DNA of 64,000 bases from Brachionus rotundiformis. Its lineage: Eukaryota > Rotifera > Eurotatoria > Ploima > Brachionidae. The stretch is taken from NCBI GenBank assembly GCA_016802295.1, contig JAESIW010000020.1, positions 186,001 through 250,000 of the forward strand. Reading direction: 5' to 3'. Numbering within the stretch: position 1 is the stretch's first letter; each line of letters starts with the position of its first letter. The position numbers were made by a program, and so were the translations under genes. Below are positions 23,621 to 36,500 of this stretch, in pieces. The notes under the pieces were generated by a model. That model searched no databases. It was not told where the DNA came from and saw nothing but the letters and a program-made list of their open reading frames with translations.

Positions 23621-24178
23621 TTCGAATCGTTTTTCAAGTTTAGTTTTTAAAATATTTTTTGTTTTAGAATTAACTATTTCTCAGACAGGCTATTCCAAAG
23701 GACGGTTTGTACGTATTTTCAAATCAAGATATTGAATTTATTTAATACTAATAAAAAAGAGTTCTTGTGTGTTAAAAATATGATTTTATTTTTTTTCGAA
23801 ATAGTCTCATTCCAGAGATATACGCCCTCAAAGTAGGGATAATTAAAAAATATCTTTTATTTGAGCAAGAAAATCTCAAGAACTAAACACTCGACAAAAT
23901 ACATCAAGTACAATTATGAAAGAGCTTAAATTCTAGTTTATAGTGCATTATCAAAATATAATAAAATTTTTGTTATGAGTGAGATATTCAATTCAAAGTT
24001 TTTGTTAGTTTTTGTACTTTTATATTTTTTTCATATAAGAATTTTTACATGCAAAAGCGGACATGAAAAAAAAATCAATTTATTATAATTATATGCAGTG
24101 TTGTTTTAGACATTATAAAAAAATGTTTTTATTGGTTAATTTTTACATCTTTTATTTAAAATAATTAATGGATAAAAA

Positions 24179-25871
24179 TTAAATTAAATGGAATATAAGT
24201 GATTGTCTATTCGCAATCTTCTGAGAAGTATTTGATCTATGGATTTTTCCTTTTTTGTTTGTAGCTTTGTAATAATGAGTTGTTGTTTCGTCATTCAGCT
24301 TTTCAAGTCCTTTAAATAGAATAAAAATTAAAGTGTTCATTAAAACAAATAAAACCAAACATACCTTGTAAATTAAACATATTAATGTCGCCATAAAGTT
24401 TTTGAAATTGATGAAGATGTGAACAGAAGGCGTGCATATATGGGGTTATATATTTTTTGAGGTAAACTTTTTTGAACAACACCATCCATTCTCCTGTTTT
24501 GATCTGTGTTACATCTGGAATCATTGAATTTTCTCTTATCTGATTATAAATATAAAAGAAGTCTTTCCAAAGCTTGTGAACTAATTTAGAATCTTTTAGC
24601 TCTTTAAAATCGTTTTCAATGTCTATGTTAGCTAACAATCTCATTTTTTCGGGACCATTAAAATCTCTGCTAACTTGTTGACCATTAATTACCATTACAT
24701 ATGGTTCCACTTTTATTTTACATTTTTGTTTTAGCACCATAAAATATTTTTCTAGGCATTTATGTTTAGTAAAGTCAATTTTTGAATTAATTTCAATTGA
24801 GTCAATATCACATATCGCTTTTACAAAAAGTTCATTTAATCTATCAGTTATCCTGAGAAAAAGGTGAAGTGTATCTATTATGCAATATTTAAAATCTATA
24901 AATTCATTTAATAAACTAGTGCATTTGTAACCTAAATTTAAATTAGACCTGCTCGTGACGTACCGCGATTGATCTTCCGCATTTCTAGCACTAAATGCTT
25001 TATCAATTATAGAGAAGCCTTTTTTGAGCTCAGAAAATTGATCCTTATGTGCTGTGCACCACAAACATGGGTGATTAGAAGATGCTGCGTTTAAGCCAAG
25101 GCAAATTGCCGTAAACTTCCAGTCAGAACAAAAGAAGTATTCTACTTTGAAAGCTTTATCACGAAACTGGATTTCGCTCAAGCTTTTAAGCTCAGTTGAA
25201 ATTAACAAAAATGGCTCTTTAAGGTCTTCATAGTTTTCATCAAGCTTTGCAACTCCTAGTGTATAATTTCCAGAGGATGTTTTGGCTTTATCAGATTCAT
25301 TCAAAACTGTGAACGTAAAATTAATCAATTTAAGATTTTTTCCAATGTTGGTACCATCAGCCGAAACCTTCACCTTTAATGTTCTATCATAATCGTTAGG
25401 ACTCTCTAGGCCATTTAAAAAAGCCTTTAGTTGGCACTCGACTCGCCATTTGATGTTTACAAATCGCGAGTTTGGTATCGTATCAATCAGGTGAAACTTT
25501 GAATTTAATTTTTTACGAGCCATTCTGATAAAGTGAATAGTTGGAAGATTTAGTTTAAATTCATTGACTAAAGCACTATAAACATTATCTGGAAGGCTGT
25601 ATTTATCTTTGAAAAACAAGACCTTTTTTGAATCAATTATGCATTTATTAGAGATGTCTAAAGAAAAAGGTTCGATACTCTGCTGATCCTCAATGAAACA
25701 TATTTTAACAAATTCTAAAGCGAGCCCATTAGATCGAATCTTTTGATTAAAATTATTTAAAGCCGTCTCTAACAGAATTTTTATTCGCCTTTGTTGTCGA
25801 TCTGTAAAAGAAACGTAACTTTTATCGGAATGAAAGGCACAAAAACAGTCCTGAGGTTTTTTCTGTGACAT
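24179..25871 (-). CDS. Two-exon transposase-like protein, apparently intact
   Basis: Exon 1 is 25,871-24,365 and exon 2 is 24,309-24,179. A 55-base GT..AG intron joins NLQ|GLEKLND in frame. The protein is about 545 residues. It resembles a family I recall from sponges, cnidarians and other metazoans that has the look of a domesticated or mobile transposase. Visible marks are KVSADGTNIGKN (about residues 166-177), an FF.SDWKF motif, the zinc-like NHPCLWCTAHKD (about 269-280), IIDTLHLFLRITDRLNE, and the C-terminal GLEKLNDETTTHYY. Upstream, the frame stays open with a leucine-rich coiled-coil stretch back to an AG near 25,965, so the true start may be further upstream. No stops interrupt it. A divergent ORF lies at 26,001. 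Confidence 0.55.
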
Positions 25872-26000
25872 CTTCAATTTATTCTTAAGTTTTAAAATTT
25901 CCGAATCCTTTTCCCTTAATTCACTTTTCAGATTTATTATCTCTAAATTTTTTAGATTTATTATCTCTGAAGATTTAAGTTTGAGTCCATAGGATCAAAA

Positions 26001-26539
26001 ATGGTTATTACCAGAAATCAAGGTGTCTATCTAAAAGGATTTTATACAAAGTCAAATCAAAGTCTTAAACCAAATGAGAATGAAACAAAAAGTGTCCAAA
26101 AGAGAATTAGAGTTTCGAACTTGCGAAGTTAGAATTTACCCAGATCAAAATTCAAATACAACATCAATTAATGTCAAATTTAAAACCGAAAAGAAGACAT
26201 TCATCTATTGTTACAATAAAAGCCAGAATTTCGAATCAATTAGCTTCATATTTTTCAAAATCATTTGGAATTAAGTCCAGATTCGTTCAAGACAATGAAC
26301 TTATTAATCAACTAAATTTAAAAACAATCAACTTTCTTTCAAAAGATAATTTGATCAAAGTTCAAGAGTATTCTTTTCAAATAAAACTGGCCAAAAAGAG
26401 ATCTGTTACCTTTCTGGATTCTAGCCTTGTCAAGCAAAAAATACAAGGTTTGTCTTTGTTTTGTATAAAATTCAAAAAAGAGGAAATTGTTATCAATCAA
26501 GAGGATGATGCCGATGAACAACCATGTTTTTATAATTAA
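26001..26539 (+). CDS. Divergent basic ORF beside transposase-like gene
   Basis: An ATG at 26,001 opens a 43-codon frame (MVITRNQGVYLKGFYTKSNQ...). A further frame, 26,171-26,539, encodes a lysine-rich 122-residue product ending in EDDADEQPCFYN. They could be two exons or a frameshifted gene. The position, head to head with the transposase-like gene about 130 bases away, suggests a shared promoter or a second protein of the same element. I recognise no domain. Confidence 0.3.
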
Positions 26540-26799
26540 TAATTGAAATATACTCTTAAATTTTTGTAGAATTAAAAAAATTGTATTTTTGTGTTTTGTT
26601 TTTAATTGCATCTTTATTCATTTTTATCCAATCAGATTTGTAAATATTATTCCAATCACATTTGTAAATAAATTGTTTAAGATGTCTAATTATCATAATT
26701 TTGATTCTGAAAAATGTCCGGAAAATTCTCATATGTTAAGGGTATCCTCAACCGAATTTCAAAAAATTAAGTTCAAATTTGTATTCCGCTTCTAAAAAT

Positions 26800-28480
26800 T
26801 TACTTGTATACAATTTTCATGATGTTATGGAAAAAAAATGAGTGAAAAAATTTGAACTGAAATATGAAAAACAAAAAAAAATGCTCTTTTTTAATTTTTT
26901 TCATAGAACTATGAATAAGAATGTAATGTCTATTTATAAGAATTCGCCTTAAATAATACTTAAGAAACTTAGCATTAAAAGTTAAGTAATAGAATATAAA
27001 AGTTCATAAACTAATTAAGATAATAGAAAACAGATGGAATATTGTTTAACTTGAATAATTAAAAACATTAAAGAATGTTCTATCAATGCGTGTCATATCA
27101 CAAGACTGTCCACGATCTGTTCATTGTGTGCTTTTGAACGAAATTTAATGTAAAATTAACTTGGCTCTAATTTGACAATAATTATTTTTTAAATATTTTA
27201 TTAGTAAAAAAAATTAACTAAAATTTACTTTAGAATTTTGCTGAATATCGGAAGTAAAATAGTTGGCATACTGGGAAACACATGAGCTTTTTACCCATTT
27301 GTAAGCTAAATTTAAAATTTTTAAGATTTATTCTAATTATAAAATTTATTTTTTAATCAAATCTTAAATAAATTTTTTCTATTTCTTTTGATATTTTAAT
27401 TTGAAGTTTTTGTAATTATTGTATTAATTTTTGTAAAGTCGATCTTTCTATTATTTAAAGACTCAAATGCTTTGTATCTTTTGAAATTTTAACTCCATTT
27501 TGTACTTGTTCGAAATTGGTAAATTACTCATTATTTCGCTTGTTTAATAAAAATACTCAAAACTGATAACTAGAGCTACTTTTTAAACAAAAAATTTATA
27601 ATTTTTGAGAAAAAAAATTTTAAAAATACCATTAATAACATCTAGACGAACTTTTATATATTAATTCAAAAATTAGACAGTTTCATTTTGGCAAAGTAGG
27701 TAAAGTATAAAGGATATGTTTTTTGAATACAAACAACTTAAAAGTAGTTCATGTATAATCTGTAAACTTAATCGGGAAATAAAGTGTTTAGACCCATATT
27801 TTATTGATAATTCCATGTGGCCTTCAGAAAAGCTGCAAAACAAACAAAGGACAAGGATGAGTTCTCTCTCCAAAACTTTTCCTTCTACTCAAAAATTGGG
27901 AATTCTAGCAAAGCTTGATGACTTTGTGGACTTTCTCAAACAATAACAGTAAGAAACCAAAACTAAAAACCAACTCTGATGTACCAAAGTTAATACCGGA
28001 AATTGTCTAAGTCTGATTGAAAATGCCTTTTTTACTGGAAGTTGAAAGAGATCAATTATGCCTGATAAAGTGTTAAATTATGCACTATACAATGGAACAT
28101 AATAAGAACCAATGAGCAATTGTTCTAAGAACAAAAGGCTACGTTGGCTTGGGCTTGTTTTAAGAACAAAAATACCAATCTGTTAAATATTTTACAATAT
28201 TTTACTCTTTCTCGAAAAAATATAATAAAAATATCATTTATAAAAAACAGAATAAAAATCCTCTCTTTATTTTAAAAAATAAAGTTTGTTCCAATTCAAT
28301 CAAAATTATTTCACCAAAAAATAAAATTAAAAGTAAGTTTGATTTGGTTTTGTTTAAAAAAATTAAACTTTTTTTAATTTTTATTAAAATTAATGTATTT
28401 TTTTTGAATAAAAAATAATTTATTTTAAATATTTTTCAATATAATAGAATTAGTAATATTTTTTTAAACAAAATTTAAGC
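26800..28480. other. AT-rich stretch without recognised genes
   Basis: Mostly poly-A/T sequence. A 76-codon plus-strand frame at 27,716-27,946 has CIICKLN and a lysine-rich end, but I see no domain and would not call it a gene. Confidence 0.4.
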
Positions 28481-28539
28481 AATCATATTAGATAAGATCT
28501 ACATTAGATCTTAATATACATTTTTCAATCAATGTTTCT

Positions 28540-29450
28540 GAATTCATATTCATTGATCTTTTATCTTTCTGTTCGCATAACTTCAATTTTATTAATTCTT
28601 CCAATATCATTAGCAGATTCAAACGGTTTAGATTTTGTTAATGACATTAATAACCTTTTTTCATTATTTTTATAGATTCTAGCTTAATTGTTCTGTGACT
28701 GTTCAGATCTTGGAATATTTTCTTTAGGTTTATCATTTAATAGAAACGTGACTGCTTGTTCAAAAGCTTGCAAGCAAGTTGTAGTATAATCTGAAGCATA
28801 TTCCTTATCGAACCAAAGTTCTAGTTTAGATATATTTAGCATAGCAGCTAATTTGTAAATTTTAGAGTTGAGTTCAAATTCAAGTTTTCATTTTCTCTTA
28901 AGTTCTTTTTTTAACCCTTTAACTAACTACCTCTTTTCTCCTTGAAATTGAGACTCATCGTATGCGTTGAATATTATTATTAAACTAGGGATTACATCGC
29001 CTAATTGTCAGTCATATTTTGTGACAAAAACGAAATTGTATACATATGGTGAAGTTCTTTCAAAAATTCTATAATTTTCTCTTTACTTACAGGACACTTA
29101 TTTGTTTCATTGAACAACTCTTTTTGATACGCATTATAAAAAGCTTCAAGTATTAAATTTGATGAAGATTAACGAGTCCCATTTTCGCATCGTAATTTTG
29201 CTTTTTTTAAATTATAATTATAGGAAAGAACGTTTGAGCGTCTAATTTTTGATGCAAATTTTGACAGCTTTGTTAGGATTTTACTAAATGAATTAAACGT
29301 CTTGATTGCACATCTAACAGCGATATTAATTTTGTGTGCTGAACATGAATAATAGTTGTCCTAAAAGTATAGGAGCAAGGGAGCTTAAATGATAAAAGAG
29401 ATCGTGAATATGGATTTGATGCATTCGACGTTTGTCGTTTGGGTGGCATT
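28540..29450 (-). pseudogene. Decayed transposon gene, possibly hAT-like
   Basis: The minus strand opens with MPPKRQTSNASNPYSRS near 29,445 and contains scattered coding-like stretches, such as LNSKIYKLAAMLNISKLELW near 28,830, broken by many stops and frameshifts. The pattern is consistent with a hAT-type transposase C-terminus but is too decayed to be certain. Confidence 0.3.
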
Positions 29451-29829
29451 TTTATAGTTTATAGTTTTATAGTCTAAGATTATATTTGAATTGAATTTTT
29501 ATCAATTAAAATAAGATTTAAAATTTTTATTTATTACAAATTGCTTTGAAAAATATTATTTTGGCATGCAAAATTTTTTTAAATTTTTTAAATTTAAATT
29601 GAAATTTAAACAAAAAAACTACGTTCTTTTTCAAAATTAACATTACTTTTAAAAAAATTAAATTCCTTATAGAAAAAAGATTATGAATGTGAGTTTAATA
29701 CTAACCAAAAGAGTACGAGTACAATTAATTACTCGAGGAATACTCGTCAAGCCAGCACGATTTTGGGTACGAATACATTACTTGTACTCGGGTGAAAACT
29801 CGCCTTTGTTTCGAGTACAAATGTATCCT

Positions 29830-29959
29830 TTAAAATTATTTTTTTTAAATTAAAGCTCCTTTTTGACACATTAAAACTTCTTGTTATCGCAAAATCATGT
29901 ATTTTTGCTTTAATGTCGAATATAAAGGTATAATTGAACAAAATTGATTCAATTACCAT
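29830..29959 (-). repeat. Dispersed fragment of the giant gene (module 12 end)
   Basis: The minus strand encodes FDIKAKIHDFAITRSFNVSK, nearly identical to the end of module 12 at about 1,420-1,510. Only about 110-130 bases are shared, with no neighbouring exons. Confidence 0.65.
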
Positions 29960-30505
29960 TTTGAATATATTAATTTAATTTAAAGCTAAATCTGTTTTTT
30001 TTTATTCAAACGATACTCTTAATATTTTTTAAATAACTAAGTATAAATTATATTTATGAATCTCATATCATATGTGACCATTTGTTCACGTTAAAGGGGA
30101 ACAATTAATTGATCAGAGATAATATAATGAATATTATTTACACAGATGAGTAAAATTGGTGACTTAGTAAAAGTAAAAAATATGAGTAAATAAGAAAAAA
30201 GTGAGGGGTATTTAGGAAAAAATCAATTATGATATTAGATATAAATAATTTGAATTCTTAAAATATTTAATAGGTTTTAATTAAAATAAATAAGTATACA
30301 AATGTATAATTGAGGGGAAAAAAATCAAAAGAATGTATTAAAACTCATTAAGAGTATTAATTAATCCTAGTTGTGAATTTATTAAATAAAATCAATAAAA
30401 AAATAATTAATAATTTTTGAAATTCCATTGGCTTAGCAAATTTGAAAAACCAAAAAATTTAATTAAAATCGTCATCCCGTGATCTAAAAAACCGTTGAAA
30501 GTTGT

Positions 30506-31593
30506 GTGTTGGCAATGTTGCTCAACCAAACAAACCAAAACCGACGGTGGATATTTAAAAATTCGGTCAAGCTAAACTCGAAGAGGTTAGAAAAACCGAT
30601 CAGCTTTAAAGTCTTATTTAGTGCTCTAGATGTCCTCCTGAACCAAGTTAAAAATGATGCGATCACAAGTATCTTAAATTTCTCTTCAAACAAAGTTTCG
30701 AAAATAGAGTTTATTTCTGCTTATAATGTTGCCACAATTTTCGAACGAGACATCAATATCGATCGAATCATTTTCAGACTTGAAGATGCAAATAAAGTCC
30801 TGAATCACAGAAAGTCGAATCGAATCGAATTGAATTGATTTCGAATTGATGGACCTTATTTGAACACATTACTGAAATAAAAATTAAAGATAGACCCGAG
30901 AGGAAAAATGGTGTCAGAAGAGTGAGAATATCATTTCCAAAAGAAGTTAAGAACATTAGTGGAAGCTTGTCAGACCCCACAATAATGTATTGCTTAAAGT
31001 ATGTTGTGTCAATTGTTGGACAAAAGCAAAAATGCTATTTTGTGATGATGAAAGTAACAACAAAGCAAAATGCCCTGTTAACACTATGCGAAAAGTGTCA
31101 TCAGATAGGACACTTTACAGAAAAATGTTCCATTGCCGAAAAGCTTAAGTCGCTTGAGACAAAAAAGATTGACCACAATGATCTTTACATTGACCAAGAA
31201 GAAACGCAATCAACATTTGAAGCTGGCCACAAAGATGATGATGAAAATGTGATGCCAAAAACACCTGAATATCAGTCAACAAATTTCAACGATGTAATTT
31301 CCCAAATTAGCCTACGAGACCTTAAGACTCCAGTTTTAGAACACCATTTGGTAAGTCGTTTAAACGATATTTACCTACTATGTCAGTCACCTGTCAATGT
31401 ACGCTCAAATGATCAGAATGAGATAGAAACTATTTTCCAAACCAAAAATCAAGTCAAGAGACTTTACGAATCTGATTCAAATGTAAAAGAATCAAAGAAG
31501 CCATTAGTTGTCTTTGAAAATGAAAGAGACTATTTCTTCGAGTCTGAATCAAACAGTTCAACAACTGAAAGTCAAATTCAAGTAGATCAATAA
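30506..31593 (+). CDS. Non-LTR retrotransposon ORF1 (gag-like, broken)
   Basis: The frames 30,506-30,838 and 30,922-31,593 together look like an ORF1. The second contains a CCHC zinc knuckle (CEKCHQIGHFTEKC) at about residues 57-70, followed by an acidic, serine-rich C-terminus. A stop and frame change near 30,838-30,920 separate them. ORF2 follows 57 bases downstream. Confidence 0.65.
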
Positions 31594-31649
31594 TGTAACG
31601 AAGTTGGTCAACAAACTCTCAGTCAAAACAGCATTGATAAAAATTTAGA

Positions 31650-32640
31650 ATGAACAAGAAGGAAGAAAAGTCAACTTTTATAACAAAATCTCTTAATAAA
31701 ACAAGGTTAGTAATCACACACTGGAATTGTCTTCATTTACCTAGTAAGGTTCATCTCTTAGCCAATTTTTTAGCTCAAAAATGTCCCGACATTATTTTAC
31801 TCAATGAATTAAAGATAAAAGATATTTAATAGAAAAAAAAAGAGTTTACAGCTTTTTTTTTGATATTTCTAAAGCCTTTGATAGGGTTTGGCAAGAAGGT
31901 TTACTTTTTAAATTGATTAAAATAAATCCACCTCATTACTTGACTATCTGGATTAGATCCTTTTTAGACTCTAGGACATTTAAGGTAAATGTGAATGACC
32001 ATCTGAACGGAATATCAAATGACTGCAGGTTTACCTCAAGGCTCAGTAATTAGTCCTCTTTTATTTTGTATATATATTAATGACATCTCTAAAAGAAAAC
32101 AAATAATGAATACCCTCTTCTTTTCGCAGATGATCTAGTTTCATTCTTCATTTATAACAAAAAGAGGAACCCAGAAAATAAGATTAATAGATACACCAAC
32201 GAATTAGAACTATGGCTTATTAAATTGAAAATGTAGATATCAGCTAATAAGTCGTGTTCAGGAGTATTTTCTAGGTACAAAAAAGAGAGTGATAATCTAA
32301 ACTTAAAAATTTATGGAAACAGAATAGTGAGACAAAACGAAATCAAGTTTCTTGTTATTAAATTTGATTTTAAGTTAAACTTTAATATACTGGTAGACGA
32401 AATTAAAGAACGCTGCAATAAAAGACAAAATATTATCAAGATTTTGTCAAACAGAAAATGGGGTCTCAATCAAAACACACTAGGAAATTTATATAAATCT
32501 TAGACTTTTCTTTTCCGAAGATTGGAAAAACTTAGAAAAAGGAAAGTTTTTTGATGGGTTTTTATCAGATGTTTTTTGTCTAACAATGATTTGATAATTC
32601 GGAAATGACAAACTCACTTAATTTAACTGAAGTTATTTCG
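31650..32640 (+). pseudogene. Non-LTR retrotransposon ORF2, internally deleted
   Basis: ATG 31,650 opens 59 codons with the start of an AP-endonuclease domain (VITHWNCLHLP, then CPDIILLNELK). A stop at 31,827 is followed almost at once by reverse-transcriptase sequence (FFDISKAFDRVWQEGLLFKL at about 31,858-31,917, GLPQGSVISPLLFCIYIND at about 32,029-32,085), so most of the endonuclease is deleted. Later frames are broken, and the FADD-like site near 32,120 is damaged. Confidence 0.7.
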
Positions 32641-32699
32641 TTATAAATAAACAGCTTACTCTAGACGAACCAATAACTATAAGTGAGTTGGTTCTGGTA

Positions 32700-33554
32700 C
32701 TAAAAAACCAAAGAGATTTTGAAGCATTAGAACCAGATCGAATTCATAATTTATTGTTATAAAATCTCCCTAGTAACTACATAAAAGAACTTATAAATCT
32801 CTTTAATCTTAGTCTTGAACCTGGCAGGCAGGATTCTAAGAGCTTTGAAAATTCTTCCATTAAAAAAATATTCATTGTTACACCAAAATAATAAAAAATA
32901 TATACCCATTTAATAATTATCCAAATTTTTTTAAATTCCTGATAAGATATTGAATAGGAAACAAGATCAAGGTCAAATCTATTAGATGAATTAAAAGACA
33001 TTCTGCTAATTCAGGTAAATTAAAAAATGATTTAATTTATGAATTGAACCTTTAAATTCTGAATTGATAAATAAACGAAAAGGAACTTGTGTATTTTTAA
33101 AACCAGACTTTCGGAGAGTAATTCATGTGAGAACGTCTGGAAATGCAGGGATAAAAGCATTTTTCCAAATAATGTAGGAACAAGAATCAAAACAAAACTT
33201 TTTTTGAGCCAATGAAGACTTAAAACATAAAACTCCTAAAATAATTAATTCCTGCCGAACAGGTTAATGGGTTCCATATAGAACAAAAAAATATGCAGGA
33301 GAGCTTCTAAATTAATGGCTAATTCGCCACTGGTAATTGTTTTCCAAGAAAAAGGAGAGTGATATCCTTTTTCGAATATTATAAAAATTATGCAACAACA
33401 ATATTCAACAAAATTTACGAAAATGTTTATCTGTGTATGAATTCGAAAAAAAATTTCAATTTATCTGATTAGAAATATTAAAATTTATTGAAAAACCGAA
33501 AAGCATATTTTTCTAAAAAAAAAAAGGTTAAAAATAAATATCGGCTATAAATTA
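32700..33554. repeat. 3' flank of WD40 gene copy A, duplicated at 51,600
   Basis: This stretch matches 51,600-52,255 over several hundred bases, including a shared AACAAGATCAAGGTCAAATC block and the sequence just past the WD40 stop. It shows that WD40 copy A and copy B were duplicated with their downstream flank. I see no convincing intact ORF. Confidence 0.6.
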
Positions 33555-36500
33555 CTAATTTAAGCTATTCCAAATCTTTATAGTATTATCCGAACTGCCA
33601 CTAGCTAAGGCAAAGTAAAAATTTTGCTCATTTTCATTTTGCTCAATCTTGCTCAAAAATAACAAAGAAAATTTGAAAAATTGCAGTTTGCAATTTGAAT
33701 TTTTATTTAAAATAATTTATCAAAAAAATTAAAAATGTTAATTAATTAGTAGAATTTTGATTGCCATTGTCGTCGCAAACAGCCAGCCAAAATGTTAAAT
33801 AAAGCACATTAACAACGGCGTCACACTCTCATTGTATGTTCAATTGTTTGCCAATGGCATTGCTCTCGTTTTTAATGTAGACGCGGTGAAAATTTGCCAG
33901 TGTCATTTCGACGAGATGGCAGCCAGTCTAGCGCCAAACTACCGCAGACTGAGACCGAAACATCAGCAGTGGGCCGATCAGGGCGCCACAGCTATCGAAT
34001 TCAAATAGATCTATTTTTGGCTGCGCACAAGCTTGCCGTTCACGTACACACTCAACCTGCTTGTCTTGAGCACAGCTCGGCTCATCAATATGGCCAAATG
34101 CAACCACTGGCCCTCTTGGAACAGCTCCGAGCAGTTTAACTTGACCACTGAAGCAATTGCATCCATTTCCACTCAGAATCACCCGACTACAGAGCAAATT
34201 TTTACTTCAACTTTTCAAGGTACTACTGAACAAACTAGTCTTTTGGAGACTAACAGCACAGTAATGATAAATAGCACTGTACAAATTAGACACCAATCAA
34301 GTATTTTTGATTTAAGGCACGACAATCGAATTCAAATCTACGCCGTTCAAACGACACCATGCCCATGGCCACGATGGTCGGCGCGTTTGACAGTTGCGGC
34401 GTAATCGACGCCAAGAACAAGCAGCCGAAGTCCTCGACCATCATGTTGAACTCGAAAAAGACGATGCCGCCGCCATACTGTCTGCTGTCTCTCGGACTGT
34501 TTTTAATGAGGCATTTGACGTGGCTCAGCGGCGCCAGCAGCTTCCGGTCTCGGCCGCTGTCGACCACGGTGTCCGAGCGCATGTATTGCTTGAGGTTTTT
34601 TGGGCTGATGTAGTTGGAAGCGAGCCGCTAGAATATGTGCTGAATAGACGCGTTCAAAAAGTGCGTGCCGTCGTTGAACACGTTGTTCGGCATTATTTGC
34701 TGGTTGCGTACGAACCTGAGCAGGTTTTTGGTCAGATTTATGACGCTGAATTGGCGACGCTGCGTCGTTTCGTAGCTTATTGTGGGTACACTGGGCAGCA
34801 AGTTTGAAACTAATGGACCTGGGGCAAATAGAGATGGACCTATCGCTAATATTCGAGGCAAGCTAAGCCGCTGGTTACTTTGAGTTTGTACGGTGTGCTA
34901 TTTAGATTAAGTATAGGAATAACTTTGAGATGATGAGTGACAGGTCGAGGCCTTTGCTGGCAACCTCGACCAGTTTAAGCCAAAGCAGGTTTGATGCCTT
35001 TTTTCAGTTAGTGCTCAGCTCTAGCGACTTGATATATTTCTGTTGGAAAATGAAGATGGCAGCTGATGTAGCTATTAGCTTATTGGAGACAGTTTTGTGT
35101 CAGAAAAAAGAAGTATTGTTTTGTTGGATCGGATTGGACCGATATCTGGCGATCTGATGTTTAATTGGCTTTACGGGTCACTTGCGTCAGCTTTTGGACA
35201 TAGACATTATTGATTTAAATTTTTAATTTCTCAATTTTTTTCTAAAATTTAATTAGTTTTGGTAATCTTATAAATGATCCTTGTGGTCTTAAGTATCTTT
35301 GTGATACTGATATTTAAGATTTTCTAAAATTAAATTGAATATGATTTTTTTTATTAGTTTTTAAAGCGTATAAAATTAAAGAAAATTAATATAATAATTT
35401 TTGAGAAAAATAAAAAGTTTTAGTGTCAAATTTTTATTAGTGTGTAAAATTTAATTTTGTCTGAGTTTCGAAGTCTAATTTAAAGATTGAAGCAACGTTA
35501 ATTAATACTTTTTTTAAATAGGTTTATCTAAAATAAATTTTTGATAAAATTAGATTAATTTAATTTTAATCCATAATTTAATTAACAGTTTCATAAAAAA
35601 ATTTGAAAACTGGAAGTTATTTTTTTTGGAATTTACATTATGTTGTCATTAGAATTATATTATATTATATAATTTTATTTGAAAAAATTTTTAAAAAAAT
35701 TTTTAAGGACAAGATACGATGAGCAACAGATACAATTTGGTTCTTATGACAATTAAAGATATCAAGCCATTGTTGTATAATAGAAAATTTGATTTAATTT
35801 ACACAGAATAAACGCTACCTTAACATGAAAAGGAAGAACTGTCTAATTTTTTTTCCAAAATATGCAGATTTATGACAGCCTTAATGAATTAAATTTTTTG
35901 TGAAATTGGTATCGCATTTAAAAAGAACAGTTGAATGAGACAAAAAAGTATTAGATAATCTTGAAATGTTTTGTTTATTATCTTTTAAAAAATTATTTTT
36001 GGTCAATTAGATGATTAATTTAGCAAGACTAATGTATAAAGTAATAGTTCTTATTTTTTTCATTCATATCAACAAGAGTAAATAGTTTTTCTAATTTGTT
36101 TCCAGATTAGATGCTGAAAAAATATAAAATGCAAATTTTACATTAAACAAATTATATAATGGTTTTATTTAATAATATAAATAAATCTTTTTTCTTTTCA
36201 CAACCAGCTTTGGTAGATAATTTGCATATTATCCTTACAAAGTCAGTTTTAAATTGGTTTTTTATTCGGCAACTATTTAGACTAAATTGGGAACCACAAG
36301 ACAACTTTGGTACTTCTAAATTAAGAGATAAAAGTCTACAAAAATTTATCTGAATCTTGAACAAGAATATGTCAAAATTTTTAGATTTAATGATTTACCA
36401 AGTGATTTAATATCGATTTTCAAACAAAGATTTTGGAAATAATTTTCTTTTAATTATTTGATTTTTATTATCTGTATTTAAATAACGAATATTATAATCA

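Noticed and set aside
34033..34404. Plus-strand open frame in the left arm (123 codons, threonine/serine-rich)
   Set aside because: It overlaps the antisense of the captured BEACH-like fragment. The minus-strand reading is more protein-like, and high GC creates long antisense frames.
34394..34807. 137-codon plus-strand frame in the left arm, mirrored at 40,163-40,576
   Set aside because: Antisense shadow of the 40,109-40,684 frame. Composition is rich in Ala/Val/Arg with no domain.
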